A stretch of DNA of 64,000 bases. Origin: Lasiodiplodia sp. COLG20. Taxonomy: Eukaryota; Ascomycota; Dothideomycetes; Botryosphaeriales; Botryosphaeriaceae. How positions within the stretch are numbered: the first letter of the stretch is position 1; each line of letters opens with the position of its first letter. The notes under the pieces are model-generated. The model saw only the letters and a program-made list of their open reading frames with translations, made no database searches and had not been told where the DNA came from. The DNA lies in the NCBI GenBank assembly GCA_009801085.1, contig VNWV01000006.1, positions 1,736,001-1,800,000 on the forward strand, in the 5' to 3' direction. Below, in pieces: positions 22,350 to 33,577 of this stretch. A program made the position numbers and the translations under genes.

Positions 22350-22744
22350 CAAAGAATCCAGGCCGTTGAGCTGCGGGTGGTGGAGCGATGGTGGGGGAGA
22401 CGGAGGGCGGGATGACGGAGGAGCGACGAATCGAAGGCTGCGGCGCGCGTCGCGCCGAGCAAAAGACGAGCTGCACACCCATGACGCGCTTCTAGATTTT
22501 TGCTCCGGATTCCCTACGGGCTCAACACCACACGCCGACCATCACCGCAGGCAAGCTGGCCTCGCAGTGCTTCTGTTGAGACAAGCTTCGGCGTCTACTT
22601 CTGCAGCCGTCGCCGCAGACCGGACCCCATTGACCCACCAGTTGATCGGGCACTGGGCCATGACTGCCGACGGTCAGCTGCACGTAATCAGGACACCCCT
22701 CCCTAGCATATAATTGATAGACCTGCCGTCGCCCAGCCTGCAGA
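22350..22744. promoter_or_regulatory. Divergent promoter, BolA / malonyl-CoA synthetase-like gene
   Basis: About 395 bp separate the two starts, which face away from each other (267 bp if BolA starts at 22478). Both products are predicted mitochondrial. Joint control is an inference from geometry. Confidence 0.45.
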
Positions 22745-24845
22745 ATGCTCGCCCGAGCTGCCTGCCGCTTCGCAACACGACCGCCCGCGCCGCTGTCTTT
22801 CATTCCCGCCCGCCCTTTGCTCCCCAGAAGCCCGCCGCCGATCCTCCGCCAGCTGTTCCGCATGGCCTCGACGCTACCGAGGTTGCCTGTCTTCCAGGCC
22901 ATCGCGAGTCACGACCCCCAGCGCATCGCTGTCGTGCACTCGCTGTCCAACCGCAGCTTCAGCTACGGCCAGCTGCTGCGCGATGTCGCCCAGGCCAAAG
23001 ACCAGCTGCGCAACCACGCCAATGGCAAACAATTGGACGGCGAGAGAATCGCGTTCCTCGTAGAGAACAGCTACGACTATGTAGGTGCGCGCTGCACTTC
23101 CCTGGCGAGCAATTAGACTCTTTGGCAAACGCGCTGATTGGGCGCCTAGTGACGCTTCTCTCCATCCTGGCAAGCAATGCCATCGCCGTGCCCATGTCGC
23201 CCGCTTTCCCCGCCCATGAGCTGCAATACATCGTCAACCAGAGCGCTGCTCTCATGCTTCTTGCCTCCGACAAGTACCAGGAGAAGGCGCAGGAAGTTCT
23301 GAAAGAAGGATTGGAGCACCAGCCCATTTCTGCGAAGGTCGAGAAGAGATTCGAGGCCGCGCCGAGCAGCAGCGGCGTCGAATTCGACGCCGTTCCGGAC
23401 GAGAAGGGCGGCATGATGCTCTACACGTCCGGCACCACCAACCGGCCGGTGAGAAGAAGCTCCAAACGTCCATGACGAGCTCCAATGGCTTACTTTTTTT
23501 TGCGCACAGAAAGGCGTTCTGATCCCCATCTCCACGCTGACAGCGCAGTCGCAATCGCTCAACAAGGCGTGGGAGTACAACACGTCGGACCGGCTGCTGC
23601 ACCTGCTCCCGCTGCACCACATCCACGGCACCGTCAACGCCATCCTCGCCCCGCTCTTCGCCGGCTCGAGCATCGAGTTCATGTTCCCCTTCAACGCCAA
23701 CCACGTGTGGGAGCGCCTGGCCGCACCCTTCCTGCAGCCCACTAACGGCGCCGCGCCGCGCGAAAAGATCACCTTCCTGACGGTCGTGCCGACCATCTAC
23801 AACCGCCTCATGCACGCCCTCAAGAGCCTGTCGCCCGAGCTGCAGGACGCGGCGCGCACGTCGACCCGCCCCGAGCACCTCCGCCTCAACATCTCCGGCT
23901 CCGCCGCCCTGCCGACGCCGACCAAGGCCGCGTGGTCCGATCTCAGCTCCGGCAACGTGCTGCTGGAGCGCTACGGCATGACCGAGGTCGGCATGGCGCT
24001 GAGCTGCGGCCTGGACTTCGCCGACCGCGTCGACGGCAGCGTCGGCTGGCCGCTGCCGTTCGTCGAGGCTCGTCTCGTCGATACCGACACCAACGAGATC
24101 ATCGAGGACGGAGAGGAGGTGGACCAGTACGGCAGGGAGCGCCAGGGAGAGGTCCAGCTCCGCGGCCCGACCATCTTCAGGGAGTACTGGCGCAACCCCG
24201 AGGCGACGGCGAAGGAGTTCGTCGAGGGCGAAGACGGGAAGGGGAGGTGGTTCAAGACGGGAGACGTTGCGGTCAGGCGCGAGGTGCCGACCGCCGGCAA
24301 GAGCGCGAGGCCGAGCCAGGATTGGTGCAGGGGGAAGATGTACTTCATCCAGGGCAGGAAGAGCGCCGATATCATCAAGACGGGTGGCGAGAAGGTCAGC
24401 GCGTTGGAGGTCGAGAGGGAGATGCTCTCGCTGTAAGTCTCGTTCGTTCGAGGTGGTGGCACGGACCAATTGGCTAACTGAGAGCAGACCTGAGGTCGCT
24501 GAGTGCGCCGTCGTTGCACTGGATTCGGAGCAGTGGGGCCAGAGGGTTGCTGCGGTCGTCGTCCTCACCGAGCAGGGTCAGACTGCCGGCAAGGGCGGCA
24601 AGCCCTGGGGCCCAATGGACATGCGTAGAGCGCTGAGAGACGTGCTGGCGAATTACAAGATCCCCACGGAGCTCAAGCTGGTCGACAATATCCCGAGGAA
24701 TGCCATGGGAAAGAGTAAGTTCCAGACCTCGGAGCTAATATCGGGGCTTACGGCTAACACCGACTCTGTAGTCAACAAGAAGGCCCTCGTCCAAGCACTA
24801 TTCGCCGGCCGGCCAAAGACGCCTCCTCCCGCACCGAGGAACTAA
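22745..24845 (+). CDS. AMP-binding acyl-CoA synthetase, malonyl-CoA synthetase-like (ACSF3 type)
   Basis: Exons 22745-23084, 23150-23448, 23510-24432, 24488-24714 and 24772-24845 give 620 aa. Motifs of the adenylate-forming superfamily are in order: the phosphate loop MMLYTSGTTNRP|KGVLIP (split by intron 2), LLPLHHIHGTVNA, NISGSAALPTPTKAAW, LERYGMTEVGMALSCG, WFKTGDVA, GRKSADIIKTGGEKVSALEV, and the catalytic-lysine motif IPRNAMGK|INKKAL split by the last intron. ERYGMTE followed by GMALS is typical of the ACSF3 malonyl-CoA synthetase branch, so malonate or methylmalonate is the likely substrate, but this rests on motif resemblance. The first 35 residues lack acidic residues and are Arg/Pro-rich, consistent with mitochondrial import; a second in-frame Met (MASTLPRLPVF) could give a cytosolic form. 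Confidence 0.92.
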
Positions 24846-26614
24846 TTTCGGGACACGCATTGGATATCGTCCACCCAATTCTCCACTTGTTTTCTTCGAG
24901 GTTTAAATAGAATGATAGAGATTGGATGGGCGGATAGGTCCCCAAAAAAGTATTGGAATGTAAGATTATGACACGAACATCGGATGAGAGGACTGATTAG
25001 CTCTGCTGGCAGAGGATGAGAAGTGCAAGAGGCCGCACAGAAGTTGATGTGAGAAAACTTGCTTGGACTCTGTTCGATGGCGGTGGCCAGAACTATTGAA
25101 TATGCCACGTCCCCGCATGCGGATCCGCAGGCAGCGCCGGTGATCTCGGGCATGCCGATTAGCTAGGCTTGGGAGAGTTTTGGCCACATCGATTCTTGGC
25201 CACCGGGTAGAACGAGCCGGGATGGAAGGAGACACTTGCCGGTTATGGCTTCGCTGATTGTTGTATCAGCCAGCTGAATAATGACAGAGCATCTGAAAGC
25301 TTTGAAGAACGAGGGAAGGATACTGCTTAAGTACGTATTGTCATTGTGCCCCGCCAATGCCTAGGTTTGATGGTCGAATGGGCATAGGTTGTTATCTTTG
25401 ACTTGACAGAAGTAATTTCTGATAGGTGCTAGCAATTGGTTAACGTGGCTATGAACAGGCATGCATTGACTACGGAATCACCCGGGAGAAGGTAAAGCAA
25501 TTGTCTAGACGTATTTGTTAAGACAAATACCACACTTACGTATGGACCATGGTCCAACTGCCAATAGGTAATCATATGACCAGTACAACACTAAAGACAA
25601 TCTACTTTTGCCTCGGCGCAGAAAGAACTAAGAAGACCCAGAGCCCCCGAGCCTATCGCGGTAAAGAACCAAGAAAGGAAGGCGAACCACAAAGCAAGAG
25701 AGAAAAAAGAAAATTGGATGGATGCATACATACACATCACACGCACACAAGGGTTCACACCGCTTCATGCGCCACAGCGACAAGCCTCATGTCAGCCTTG
25801 CGGGGCCTCAGGAAGGCAAAACCGAAACGGTTCACTAATCACGGGGTCTCGGGTGTTCTTGGACGCATGCTTCGCCGGCGGAGCCTGATTTGTCGACGGG
25901 CCACGGACCATCTCCGGTTGGACTTGACCAGATATCGTGCCGCATTCTCTTTGGCTGCGGGGGAAGCAGGAAGGCGGGAGGCGAGTGAGGCGACCTGTGG
26001 CGCAGGCTGTGGCTAGAACGGTGCATATGCAATTGCATGGTTGTGGTTTAGCTGTTCTCTCTGGTTCGTCCGTCACTAAGAGCGGTGCGGGAGCTCTTTG
26101 ATGCTACCACCCCGTCCCTCTCCTCACACTTCTGCCTTATGACCTTTGCAGCCTGTTCGAATCTTGGGGCTACTAGTCTCCTCATTCAGAATTCTGCAGC
26201 GGAGAGGGCGTGCGGAGCAAGACCATTGGCGCGTTAAGGGAGGTTTCGTGCCGGTCGGAGTGTCCGTCGGCCGGCGAGGTTCTCAGCATCGGCCTCGGCT
26301 GCCCTACCTGGTGCGGGTTTTTTTCGAGCGTGACTATCTACTTGCATGCGGCGGGAGGATGCGGTGTTGCAGTTCGTGCCGCTGGATGCTGTTACTGGTC
26401 GTTGATATCGTGATGTGCAGCGGGCTGAGAGAGCGCGTGGTAGCCTAGGATGCCTGGCTGAACTGGCTGAACTGGCAATCGTGATACTTAAATTGCGGCT
26501 GTTTAGCCCCATATCAGACTTGGAGCTCTTCATTCGAGCTTCATTGATTCTTTCTCGTTGTCTGTGTTGGATCGGGCTGGGTCGCAGTTCCCAGCTACGT
26601 CCACCGTCAAAAGC
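24846..26614. other. 1.8-kb gene-free stretch
   Basis: It is the 3' flank of the synthetase gene and upstream region of the gene at 26615. Frames at 25549-26016 (+) and 25792-26076 (-) are opposite-strand partners of each other with no recognisable content. An in-frame upstream ATG for the next gene lies at 26558. Confidence 0.45.
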
Positions 26615-27225
26615 ATGGCTCCTCGCTCAGACCCTCAACAAGCACAGAGCAGGACTAGCCGGCGGTCTCAAACTTCAAGCGTAGCAGGTAATGGACGTAT
26701 CTCTTTTCGAAGAAAGGCAACATTAGCCCCGCATGGCACCGCTAACACTTTCTCCCAGCGGAGTGCGGAAGTGTCTCGCGTGGCAAATACCCCGGCAACA
26801 CTTCCCCGCAGTCCTCCAACGACCATGCAGATCCAAGCCCAATCACTTCACAGCAGCGATCTGCACAGCCACAGAGCAACGATAGCCGTGGCGACGAGTA
26901 TGCTTGCCTTTCCACCCCCCTGCGAACAATGGGGTAACGTGCCGACTGACCCTGCGCATTCAGTCCGGCTTCTTCCGCATCCTTTCCTGCAGCATCGCAC
27001 AAGGGTCGGTCGTCGTCAAGTGGGAATTTTGAACTCAGCCACATCGGATCTTGGGCGCAGGTAGAGAAGGAGCAGGGGTCTGAGATTCCTGGGGAAGAGA
27101 CGCTGGCTCTTGGCTACTATGATGGACGGAAAAATGGCGAAGAGGAAGGGACCAATCGAGACTTAAGGTATGGTCAAGAAGATCCTTGGAATGTGTACCA
27201 ATATTACTCGCGGTGCGAGAGATGA
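26615..27225 (+). CDS. Unrecognised three-exon protein, 157 aa
   Basis: Exons are 26615-26687, 26759-26897 and 26964-27225. Intron 1 (71 nt) has GTAATG, CTAAC and CCCAG; intron 2 (66 nt) has GTATGC and TTCAG. Both joints are in phase. The first two thirds are Ser/Gln-rich and likely disordered (MAPRSDPQQAQSRTSRRS, then TSPQSSNDHADPSPITSQQ). The last third is strikingly protein-like: FELSHIGSWAQVEKEQGSE, ETLALGYYDGRKNGEEEG, RYGQEDPWNVYQYYSRCER. The alternating aromatic and charged pattern suggests a short conserved C-terminal module. I recognise no family. A further donor at 27168 (GTATGG) with an acceptor near 27255 would replace the last residues. An in-frame ATG at 26558 would extend the N-terminus by 19 residues. 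Confidence 0.62.
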
Positions 27226-27588
27226 TGTCAGGCGATGGTTTCTTTTCCAGCTGATCATTTCCAGGCGGAGTGATCGTGAGCTGGCGTCCACTCCTCTCAA
27301 AAAAGAGACAGCACTTTCATAGCATATTCAATAGCCGTTCGCTTCAAGTTCTCACGCATAAAGGGTCTTAAGATGTTAGTCAGATGCCGGGAAGCGAGCT
27401 TTAAGAGCTCAGCCAAATCACTTCCTCCAATCACGCTAGTCAAGATTGCTACAATGTTGCGGCTAAGATATGCTTTCTCTAAAGATACAAATTTTTTTAC
27501 AAATTTTTTTTTGAAAGATACAAGAAAAGACAATCTTCAAAGGGAAAAGCTAAGCTGTCGTACTGAGCATCGTCTACGCTCTTCTACT
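27226..27588. other. Convergent 3' flanks
   Basis: It lies between the plus-strand gene ending at 27225 and the minus-strand gene ending at 27589. It is AT-rich with a T-run near 27490-27512 and no gene. Confidence 0.5.
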
Positions 27589-28929
27589 TCAAACCAGCTG
27601 GAACGCGCACCCGATCAACGCCTGCATCAACTGAGCATTCTCATCGTCAGAAGCATGCTGCTCATCAAACTTATAGTAAGTGGTGAACCACGTACCAACC
27701 TCGCCGCCTCCCCCAGCGGTTCTCGAGAACCTAATACCCTCACCAAAGGCATCGTAGAAGCGCCTGGTATCGATCGCCCACCCATCGGGCAAACGCCTCG
27801 CCAAGCCGAACGCGATGTAGTCATCGCGGTACGTCTGCTCATTCCCAGCGCCATGTCCATCCGGGACGTACAGGAAGATGTCGCCGTTCGGGTCGTTCTC
27901 GTCGACCGAAAGGTAGTAAGCCCAGACGTCAGTGCAGACGTGGCGCGCGAAAGGAAGACCGGGCTGCGCGTCCCAGCGATCGGGGTCCCAGACGGTCCAC
28001 AGCGGTGTGCCCAGGCGCATCTCGTCGACGGCGTCCGCGACCGCGGCCGCGTCGACGTCGTTGCTGCCGGACGCAGCCAGCGCAAGGGAGCCGCGCATCG
28101 CGGCGCGGATGTTCTCCATCGCAAGGTAGCCCAGCACGTGATACCACGCGCCCGAGGCCACGATGTCGTGCATCTCGCTGCTCGACACGTGTTCCGCGGG
28201 CACGTTGTCCGCACGGTGTTGCTGCGTGAAAGGGGAAGCGCGGTCGATGTACGCGCCCACGTCCGCGAAAAGCGCGAAGATGTCGGCGCGCTCCGCCTGC
28301 GGCAGCAGAGCGAAGTTGTTCATGGCCTCCTGCCGCATGCGCGCTGCGGACGAGCGGCGCGGGACGCCGACGACGCGCCAGAGGCGCAGGACGGCGGCGC
28401 GCAGGCGCGCGGAGAGGGCGTCGGGCAGGCCGAGGGCGGTGGTGAAGTAGTCGGTGACGGCGGCGGTGCACGTGCGGATGACCTCGAGATAGAGTAGTTG
28501 TTGGTGTTGTGCGAGGACGCTGCCGCCGCCGCCGGTGAAGAGGTCGGCCGGGAAGAACTGGGCCTCGGCGGCGTACTGGGCCGCCTTCTCGCGGACGAGG
28601 TAGGCCGCGTTGGCGGCCCAGAAGGCCTCGAGCGAAGGGATGTGGCGGATGCTGAAGAAGGCTTGGGAGGGGAGGGCGAGGGCGACCTGGCAGGCCAGCT
28701 CGACCGGGAGCTGGGCGAGGACGCTCACGCCTTGACGCGTGCTCTCCTGCTTCTGCTGCTCCTCCGCGTGGCTGCTGCTGTTGCTGACGGTCGGGCCTTC
28801 GTGCTTGGGGCACGCGCCGGTGCGGCAGCTAAAGCAAAAGTTGAAGTCGGAGAGGATGATTTCGTTCTGCGGGACTGCGGTTGGGAGTTTCAGCCCGACG
28901 TGGACGGCGAAATCTTCGGAGTTGTACAT
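27589..28929 (-). CDS. Unrecognised 446-aa protein with an F-box-like stretch
   Basis: This is a single open frame. Near the N-terminus FCFSCRTGACPKHEGP holds three Cys and a His that could bind a metal. Residues about 68-105 (VSVLAQLPVELACQVALALP, then FFSIRHIPSLEAFWAAN) resemble an F-box: Leu-Pro, a hydrophobic helix, and a following hydrophobic patch. The rest is Ala-rich helical sequence, then an aromatic- and Asp-rich C-terminal half (PLWTVWDPDRWDAQPG, CTDVWAYYLSVDENDPNGD). If F-box, it would link a substrate to an SCF ubiquitin ligase. That assignment is tentative; the frame itself is convincing. Opposite-strand frames over this locus are shadows of its GC-rich codons. Confidence 0.72.
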   Translation of the reverse strand: MYNSEDFAVHVGLKLPTAVPQNEIILSDFNFCFSCRTGACPKHEGPTVSNSSSHAEEQQKQESTRQGVSVLAQLPVELACQVALALPSQAFFSIRHIPSLEAFWAANAAYLVREKAAQYAAEAQFFPADLFTGGGGSVLAQHQQLLYLEVIRTCTAAVTDYFTTALGLPDALSARLRAAVLRLWRVVGVPRRSSAARMRQEAMNNFALLPQAERADIFALFADVGAYIDRASPFTQQHRADNVPAEHVSSSEMHDIVASGAWYHVLGYLAMENIRAAMRGSLALAASGSNDVDAAAVADAVDEMRLGTPLWTVWDPDRWDAQPGLPFARHVCTDVWAYYLSVDENDPNGDIFLYVPDGHGAGNEQTYRDDYIAFGLARRLPDGWAIDTRRFYDAFGEGIRFSRTAGGGGEVGTWFTTYYKFDEQHASDDENAQLMQALIGCAFQLV

Positions 28930-29510
28930 ACTGTCTTTTTGGTCGTCGGTTGAAGTCTTGTCGGTGTTTGAGATGGTCGGAAGTGTCGTTTGAGTAGATA
29001 CTCTGTCGGTCCCGTTCTCAAACCTTGCGGTGTCCTGCGTTAGTAAATACGCATTATCTCGAGCCCATGATATACTGAGGTGGCCAGGCTGAACAATAGA
29101 ATTGTTCTCGACCGCCCGCTTTATCGTCTGAACAATTAAGCATCTTGTTCGGCCATTTCATTGCATGTCTTTGTCTGCCATCTTTGACTTGTTCGTCAAC
29201 AAGGTTGAACGCGTAAATTTTCACTGCGAGAGAGATCAAGGCAATATGGACCTAGCTGTCTCGATCCGTTCGGTCAATTGAGATGCTCGAAGAACTGTTC
29301 ACCGGAACATTGCAGATAGGAAAAGGAAAAAGCTTTTATTGTAATCTAGAGTTCAAGAGCATCTTGCTTTGCTGTAATCTCAAGTTCAAGAGTATCCGCT
29401 TTTGTTGTGATCCCAAGATCGAGAACATGCTGCTCTCTGAACAATCGCTATGGAGCACCTTGTATCCATCTTTCCAAGAGTCGACGGAATGCGTAGGATC
29501 CAAGGTGAGA
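28930..29510. other. Intergenic, with a short tandem repeat
   Basis: It is the 5' flank of the 27589-28929 gene and 3' flank of the M35-like gene. It is AT-richer than its neighbours and contains the 33-nt repeat at 29340-29438. No gene is seen. Confidence 0.5.
29340..29438 (+). repeat. Three tandem 33-nt units
   Basis: Units start at 29340, 29373 and 29406 and share the frame TGTAATCTnnAGTTCAAGAG. The third unit is more diverged. The 33-nt period keeps a reading frame open (CNLEFKSILLC, CNLKFKSIRFC, CDPKIENMLLS), which explains the small open frame here; I do not call it a gene. Confidence 0.75.
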
Positions 29511-31016
29511 TTAGACGGGCGGATAGTTGGGCAAGAGGTGCGCCCCTGACAGAATGTTAGTGATGGATTGGAGCATTAAAAATAACAAGGGAGCCTTACA
29601 TTGGATAAAGTAGGCGTAGGTCTCGGCATTCCTGCTCGCTACCTCCCACGGTAGTAGTGCAGCCATGGGCAGGCCATTGACATCTTCATTGAGGATGGAT
29701 GTTAGGCGGTTTCCGTTTCGCGGCCTTCCGACTTGCATCGGAAGGGCCGCGGCTTTGGTAAACAGCACCAGCGCCATGTCGAGAACTCCGGCAGTTTCGG
29801 TGTGGGTGAGGAGGCCCGAGTCAAAACCTGCTGGGCAGACATGGATGATTTGGCTCCTGCCACGATAGGTCTCGGAATACGCCATCGTCTCTGGGGTGCA
29901 TATCCGCAGTCGATCGGCGCAATCGATACGCTGGTGACGTTGATAATCGTACAACTTCTTGGCAATCTTGACCAATACGTCTATGACATAGCATCTGGCG
30001 TCCTTCGAGTTCACGTGGTAGAAATTGATGAACCTGAGTGCGTCAGCAGCAGTGGGTAAAGTCAACATGCACAACGTACCAGTCGTTGAGGGTTGCGGCC
30101 TCGTCGCTGAACAAAGCAGACCAAGCGCCGTCAACCGCCATTTTCGTCGCCCATTTCTTTGCGGTTGTCAAGAACCATTCCTTCTCTGGAGTGCAAGTCA
30201 CGCCGGAGATTACGAAATCAGTCTTGGCGAGGTCTGAATATTTTGCCTGAGCAGCTAGGCCCTGGGCGGCCAGAGCCCCATCGACGTCCTTCACCAACAG
30301 CCTGTTGCTGACGAGACGCACTGATTTTTCAAGATCGTGTTGTTTGCTGTGCCTGGCAAGCGCATACGTGTCGACCTGGTAATAGTAGTCGCCACCAGCA
30401 GAAAGGTCGTACTATGCGAACATCAGTAGCACCTGCTCGCCTAGTAAAGAAGCACTTACTGAGTCAGCAACATCGAATTGGGTCGAGCTGCATTGGCCAA
30501 CAGGGATGGTAATCCAGTCCTTGTCGGTGGTGAGATTTCTGTCCGTGAAAACCTCGACGCCTTCATAGGGAAGCTCGGTGGAGTCTGTGGCATGTGTCAG
30601 ACTCAAGCTCGAAAGGTGAAATTGGGTTCCTTACTGGCTGCGTAGTAGACATTCGCTTTGGAGATAGTGCGCATGTCCAGAATCGATCCGGGCCGAAACA
30701 CATCGATGGACATCATGGCGTTGTTCGTGAGAAGGGCCTCGACCGCAGTGGATCCCTCGACCGTATGTCCTCCCACCGGGGCAATGCTGAGGTCGAGTTG
30801 GGGGTCGAACACAGGCTCCTTGAAGTCGATACCGATGGCCTCGCCGCCCTCGGGCACCTCCTCATAATACTTGATGTTGGCACACTTGAATTCGCGCATG
30901 ATTTGGAGGGCCTCGACATTGAAGTGGAAGCCAAGAGGTGGGAAGTCGTCCTGGCAGAACACCAAAGTGTAGTTTGCCAGGGCCATGAAGGCCACAAGCA
31001 AGAGTGAAAACTTCAT
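29511..31016 (-). CDS. Secreted M35 (deuterolysin)-like protein without HExxH
   Basis: Exons are 31016-30635, 30584-30460, 30411-30080, 30033-29600 and 29545-29511 (435 aa); all introns are 46-54 nt and in phase. MKFSLLLVAFMALANYTLVF is a signal peptide. Deuterolysin-like features follow: PYEGVEVFTDRNL and FDVADSYDLSAGGDYYY match the pro-region and beta segment (YDLSAGG), then CTPEKEWFLTTAKKW, and near the end RNAETYAYFIQ, like the NADSYAxF end of M35 and Lys-specific metalloendopeptidases. Where the zinc motif HExxH is expected, this protein has SGLLTHTETAGVLDM, with no HExxH or spaced Asp. It is therefore probably not an active zinc protease. An extracellular pseudo-enzyme, such as an effector or inhibitor, is an inference. 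Confidence 0.78.
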
Positions 31017-32057
31017 GGATGCGAGCGAGTGTGGGCAAGAGAAAAAGAAGGACAGAGAGAGTGAATGAAGAGTGTAGAATCCTGGAGCAAGAAAGACTTA
31101 TATACCTACGCCAGCAGCAGAAAGCTCAGGTGCCGCTAAGCGAGGACCCACTTCCTAGCCCGAAGCGGCATCCTGTGGTTGAGGCATGCCTAAAGGAGCA
31201 TCCACGTGCTACTTCCATCGACTTCCACGGCAACCAGCCAGATTGGGTGCCACAACGCGTCTCACTTGTCTCGTCACCAGAGTGAAGTGATGGTAGCGTA
31301 CCGGAGCGCGGTCCTCGTGACATTTTTGCGCACATATTACTGTCACGGACCGTGTACGCGGGCAGCGAGTTCGCCCAGCGATTGGTGCCCTTGGCCAGGC
31401 ATAGCATCTCAGCCTTTTGCGCCTCACCTCCCATGAACTTGCGCGCGTATGTCCAATCATTGCCGACCGGTGCAACCTGGAGCCATAGCCGCACCTGTCG
31501 CTCCACGGCCGTGAAGTTGCCCTTCCCTAAAAGGCGTCACCTTCTGGACCCGACCATGTTCCATCAACCAGCCGGCGTGTTCAAAATGACAACCTGAGCG
31601 GCAGCGCTTCTTGTCTTAGAGGTGAGCTTGACCCTAGGCGATACAAAGACTTCGGCTTCGCTGTTGTTCTGTTCAGTGACACTGATGAGGCTCCTCGCCG
31701 CCGTCGCCGTTACAGTGGCTCCACTGCCTACTCCGCCGCTACCACGACGGTCACATTCCAGGCGAACATCACCACTGGCGGTAATGTCAGCGCAATCCCC
31801 TTCAGTCTCGACAACATCAACGAGGCTGCCGTCAGCAGAACGCGCGCGCCCTCCTCCCGGACAGATCAGCGACGGTGAACGTAGCCACCAGCTCTGGAAT
31901 AATATCAAGTGAGCTTGCATAGGGGCCACCGGAGATGCCTGGACATGACGACGTGCATTAGCAGGCCTTGTGGCAAAGTTGTCTACATCCATACCTACTT
32001 TCGACTCTCATAACAACAATTTCCCCCCGCTTCAGTCCGTTAAGCCGTACCATTTTA
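31017..32057. other. 1.0-kb gene-free stretch
   Basis: It is the 5' flank of the M35-like gene and 3' flank of the membrane-protein copy 2. Opposing frames near 31564-31992 overlap; none has a recognisable product. A decayed gene fragment is possible but not supported. Confidence 0.4.
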
Positions 32058-33577
32058 CTACGCTGCTTTCTCCTCCACCGCCCTCCACCTCGCCCGCTCC
32101 TCCTCGCTCAAATGCCCACCGGGGAAGAACGTATCAAGCATGCTCCTCCCCACCTTCGGATACCTCTCCTCAACCCTCAACAGCGTCTCAAAAACCTTCG
32201 TCTCGCCAATAACCTCCCTAAACACTAACGGCACGCCCACCGCCTCCGGCCGCCGCCTCGCCCCCGCCACGTAAACATTCTGCGCCATCCCCACCGCGCC
32301 CACCGCGACCAAAAACCCCGCGTACTCCCTCACCTGCATCCCACCACCACCACCCGCCGCCGCAACCACCACCAGCAGCGCCACCCACAACCCACTCAAC
32401 CCCACCACCCCCGCCACCGCCCCCTTACTCCCCGACAGATCGAGATTCGCCGGCCCGGCAGCCAGGTCCTCGAAATCCAGCCCGCGCCCCTCGCCCAGCA
32501 CGACGAGCGCGTGCTGCGCGCCGTTGCCCCGCGTCAGCACGACCGCCTTGTCGCTGCCGCGCCGGCACGCCCACTTCTCGCGCGCCCACTGCGGCAGCGA
32601 GGCCGTCGCGGCGGCGAGCACCGTCCCCGCTGCTGTCACGGCTAGCACGCTCCAGGCGCCCCAGACGACGTACGGTATCGCGGCGATGAAGAGCTGCAGG
32701 GCTAGCGTCGCGAGGCCGCTCAGGTACGCGAAGTCGCGGGATGGCGGGGCGGGGTGGTGTGCGGCGGCGGCGAGGACGGTGACGCAGAGGGAGGCTTGGA
32801 CGGGGCGCGGGGGGGCGGGGGATGGTGATGGGGTGAAGGGGAGCGAGGGGTCGTGCTTGCGGGCGGCCTTCTCGCGGTTCTCCTGCCAGCGCGCGTCGAG
32901 CATCCGCTGCAGGTGCTGTCGGGTCTGCGCCGGCATCCAGTGCTCGAAGTCGCGCACCAGCCGGCCGATTACCCAGGAAGTGTTGGTGCGCGCGTAGGCG
33001 CTGTGGCCGTTGATGACCAGGCATGAGATGTCGGGCGCTGGCATCAGCTTGTTCTCGCCGATGGCGGAGAGGAGCGCGCTCACGGAGAAGCCGACCCATC
33101 CTGTTGATTAATCTGAGTCAGCTTGGGTAATTTGGGAAAGTGAGGGAGTAAGCAAGCTTGAAACAATGAATGGGAGCAGAGTTTGGTACGACGATGCCGG
33201 GTTGTGAGCTGGCTGCCTGAAAACGTGTTCATGCAATTATGGACCAACTCCAGCCAGTCCAGTTGCGGACCATATCAGGCGCTGTTTGTTGTGTTGGTGT
33301 TGAGTAGGTCCAGAAATAATATCTCATCCAACCCAGCTCTTTTCACACACAACAAACAGGTACTCGAAGCTCCATTGGAAATATGCGACTTACCAAAAGA
33401 GAAGGCGACAGGTGCAACAAATGATTCAGTGCCAGAAAGCTGCGCAAGGGCACGGCTGATGACGTCACCGCCGAGCAAGAGCAGCACCGTAAACAAATCG
33501 CCTAGATTCTGCCATTGTAGAGAAAATCCAGTACTGGGAACATCGAAAGCGCGGGCTAGAAATTGGAATGGAGGCAT
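32058..33577 (-). CDS. HET-linked multi-pass membrane protein, copy 2
   Basis: Exons 33577-33394 and 33100-32058 give 408 aa. The 292-nt intron (GTAAGT to CAACAG, phase 1) is long for this window. Splicing produces APVAFSFG|WVGFSVSALLSAIGENK, which aligns without a gap to the copy at 5073-6451. Shared blocks in order: GGDVISRALAQL, APVAFSFG, LLSAIGENKLMP, ARTNTSWVIGRLVRD, LPQWAREKWACR, LTRGNG and EERYPKVGRSML. Differences are an Ala/Pro-rich insert after WMPAQTRQ and no obvious N-terminal signal. About four clear hydrophobic segments lie in the second half, one with a Gly/Ala run (VVVAAAGGGGGMQ). Function is unknown. It lies 664 bp downstream of, and in the same direction as, HET copy 2, whereas copy 1 is divergent from its HET gene. 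Confidence 0.82.

Noticed and set aside
25549..26016. 155-codon plus-strand frame
   Set aside because: No recognisable content; begins in a low-complexity CACACA stretch.
27929..28813. 294-codon minus-strand frame
   Set aside because: It is a shifted-frame shadow of the 446-aa gene at 27589-28929, almost entirely Arg/Pro.
31564..31992. 142-codon minus-strand frame between the M35-like and membrane genes
   Set aside because: Opposite strand is equally open and neither translation shows a domain; splice signals do not connect it to neighbours.
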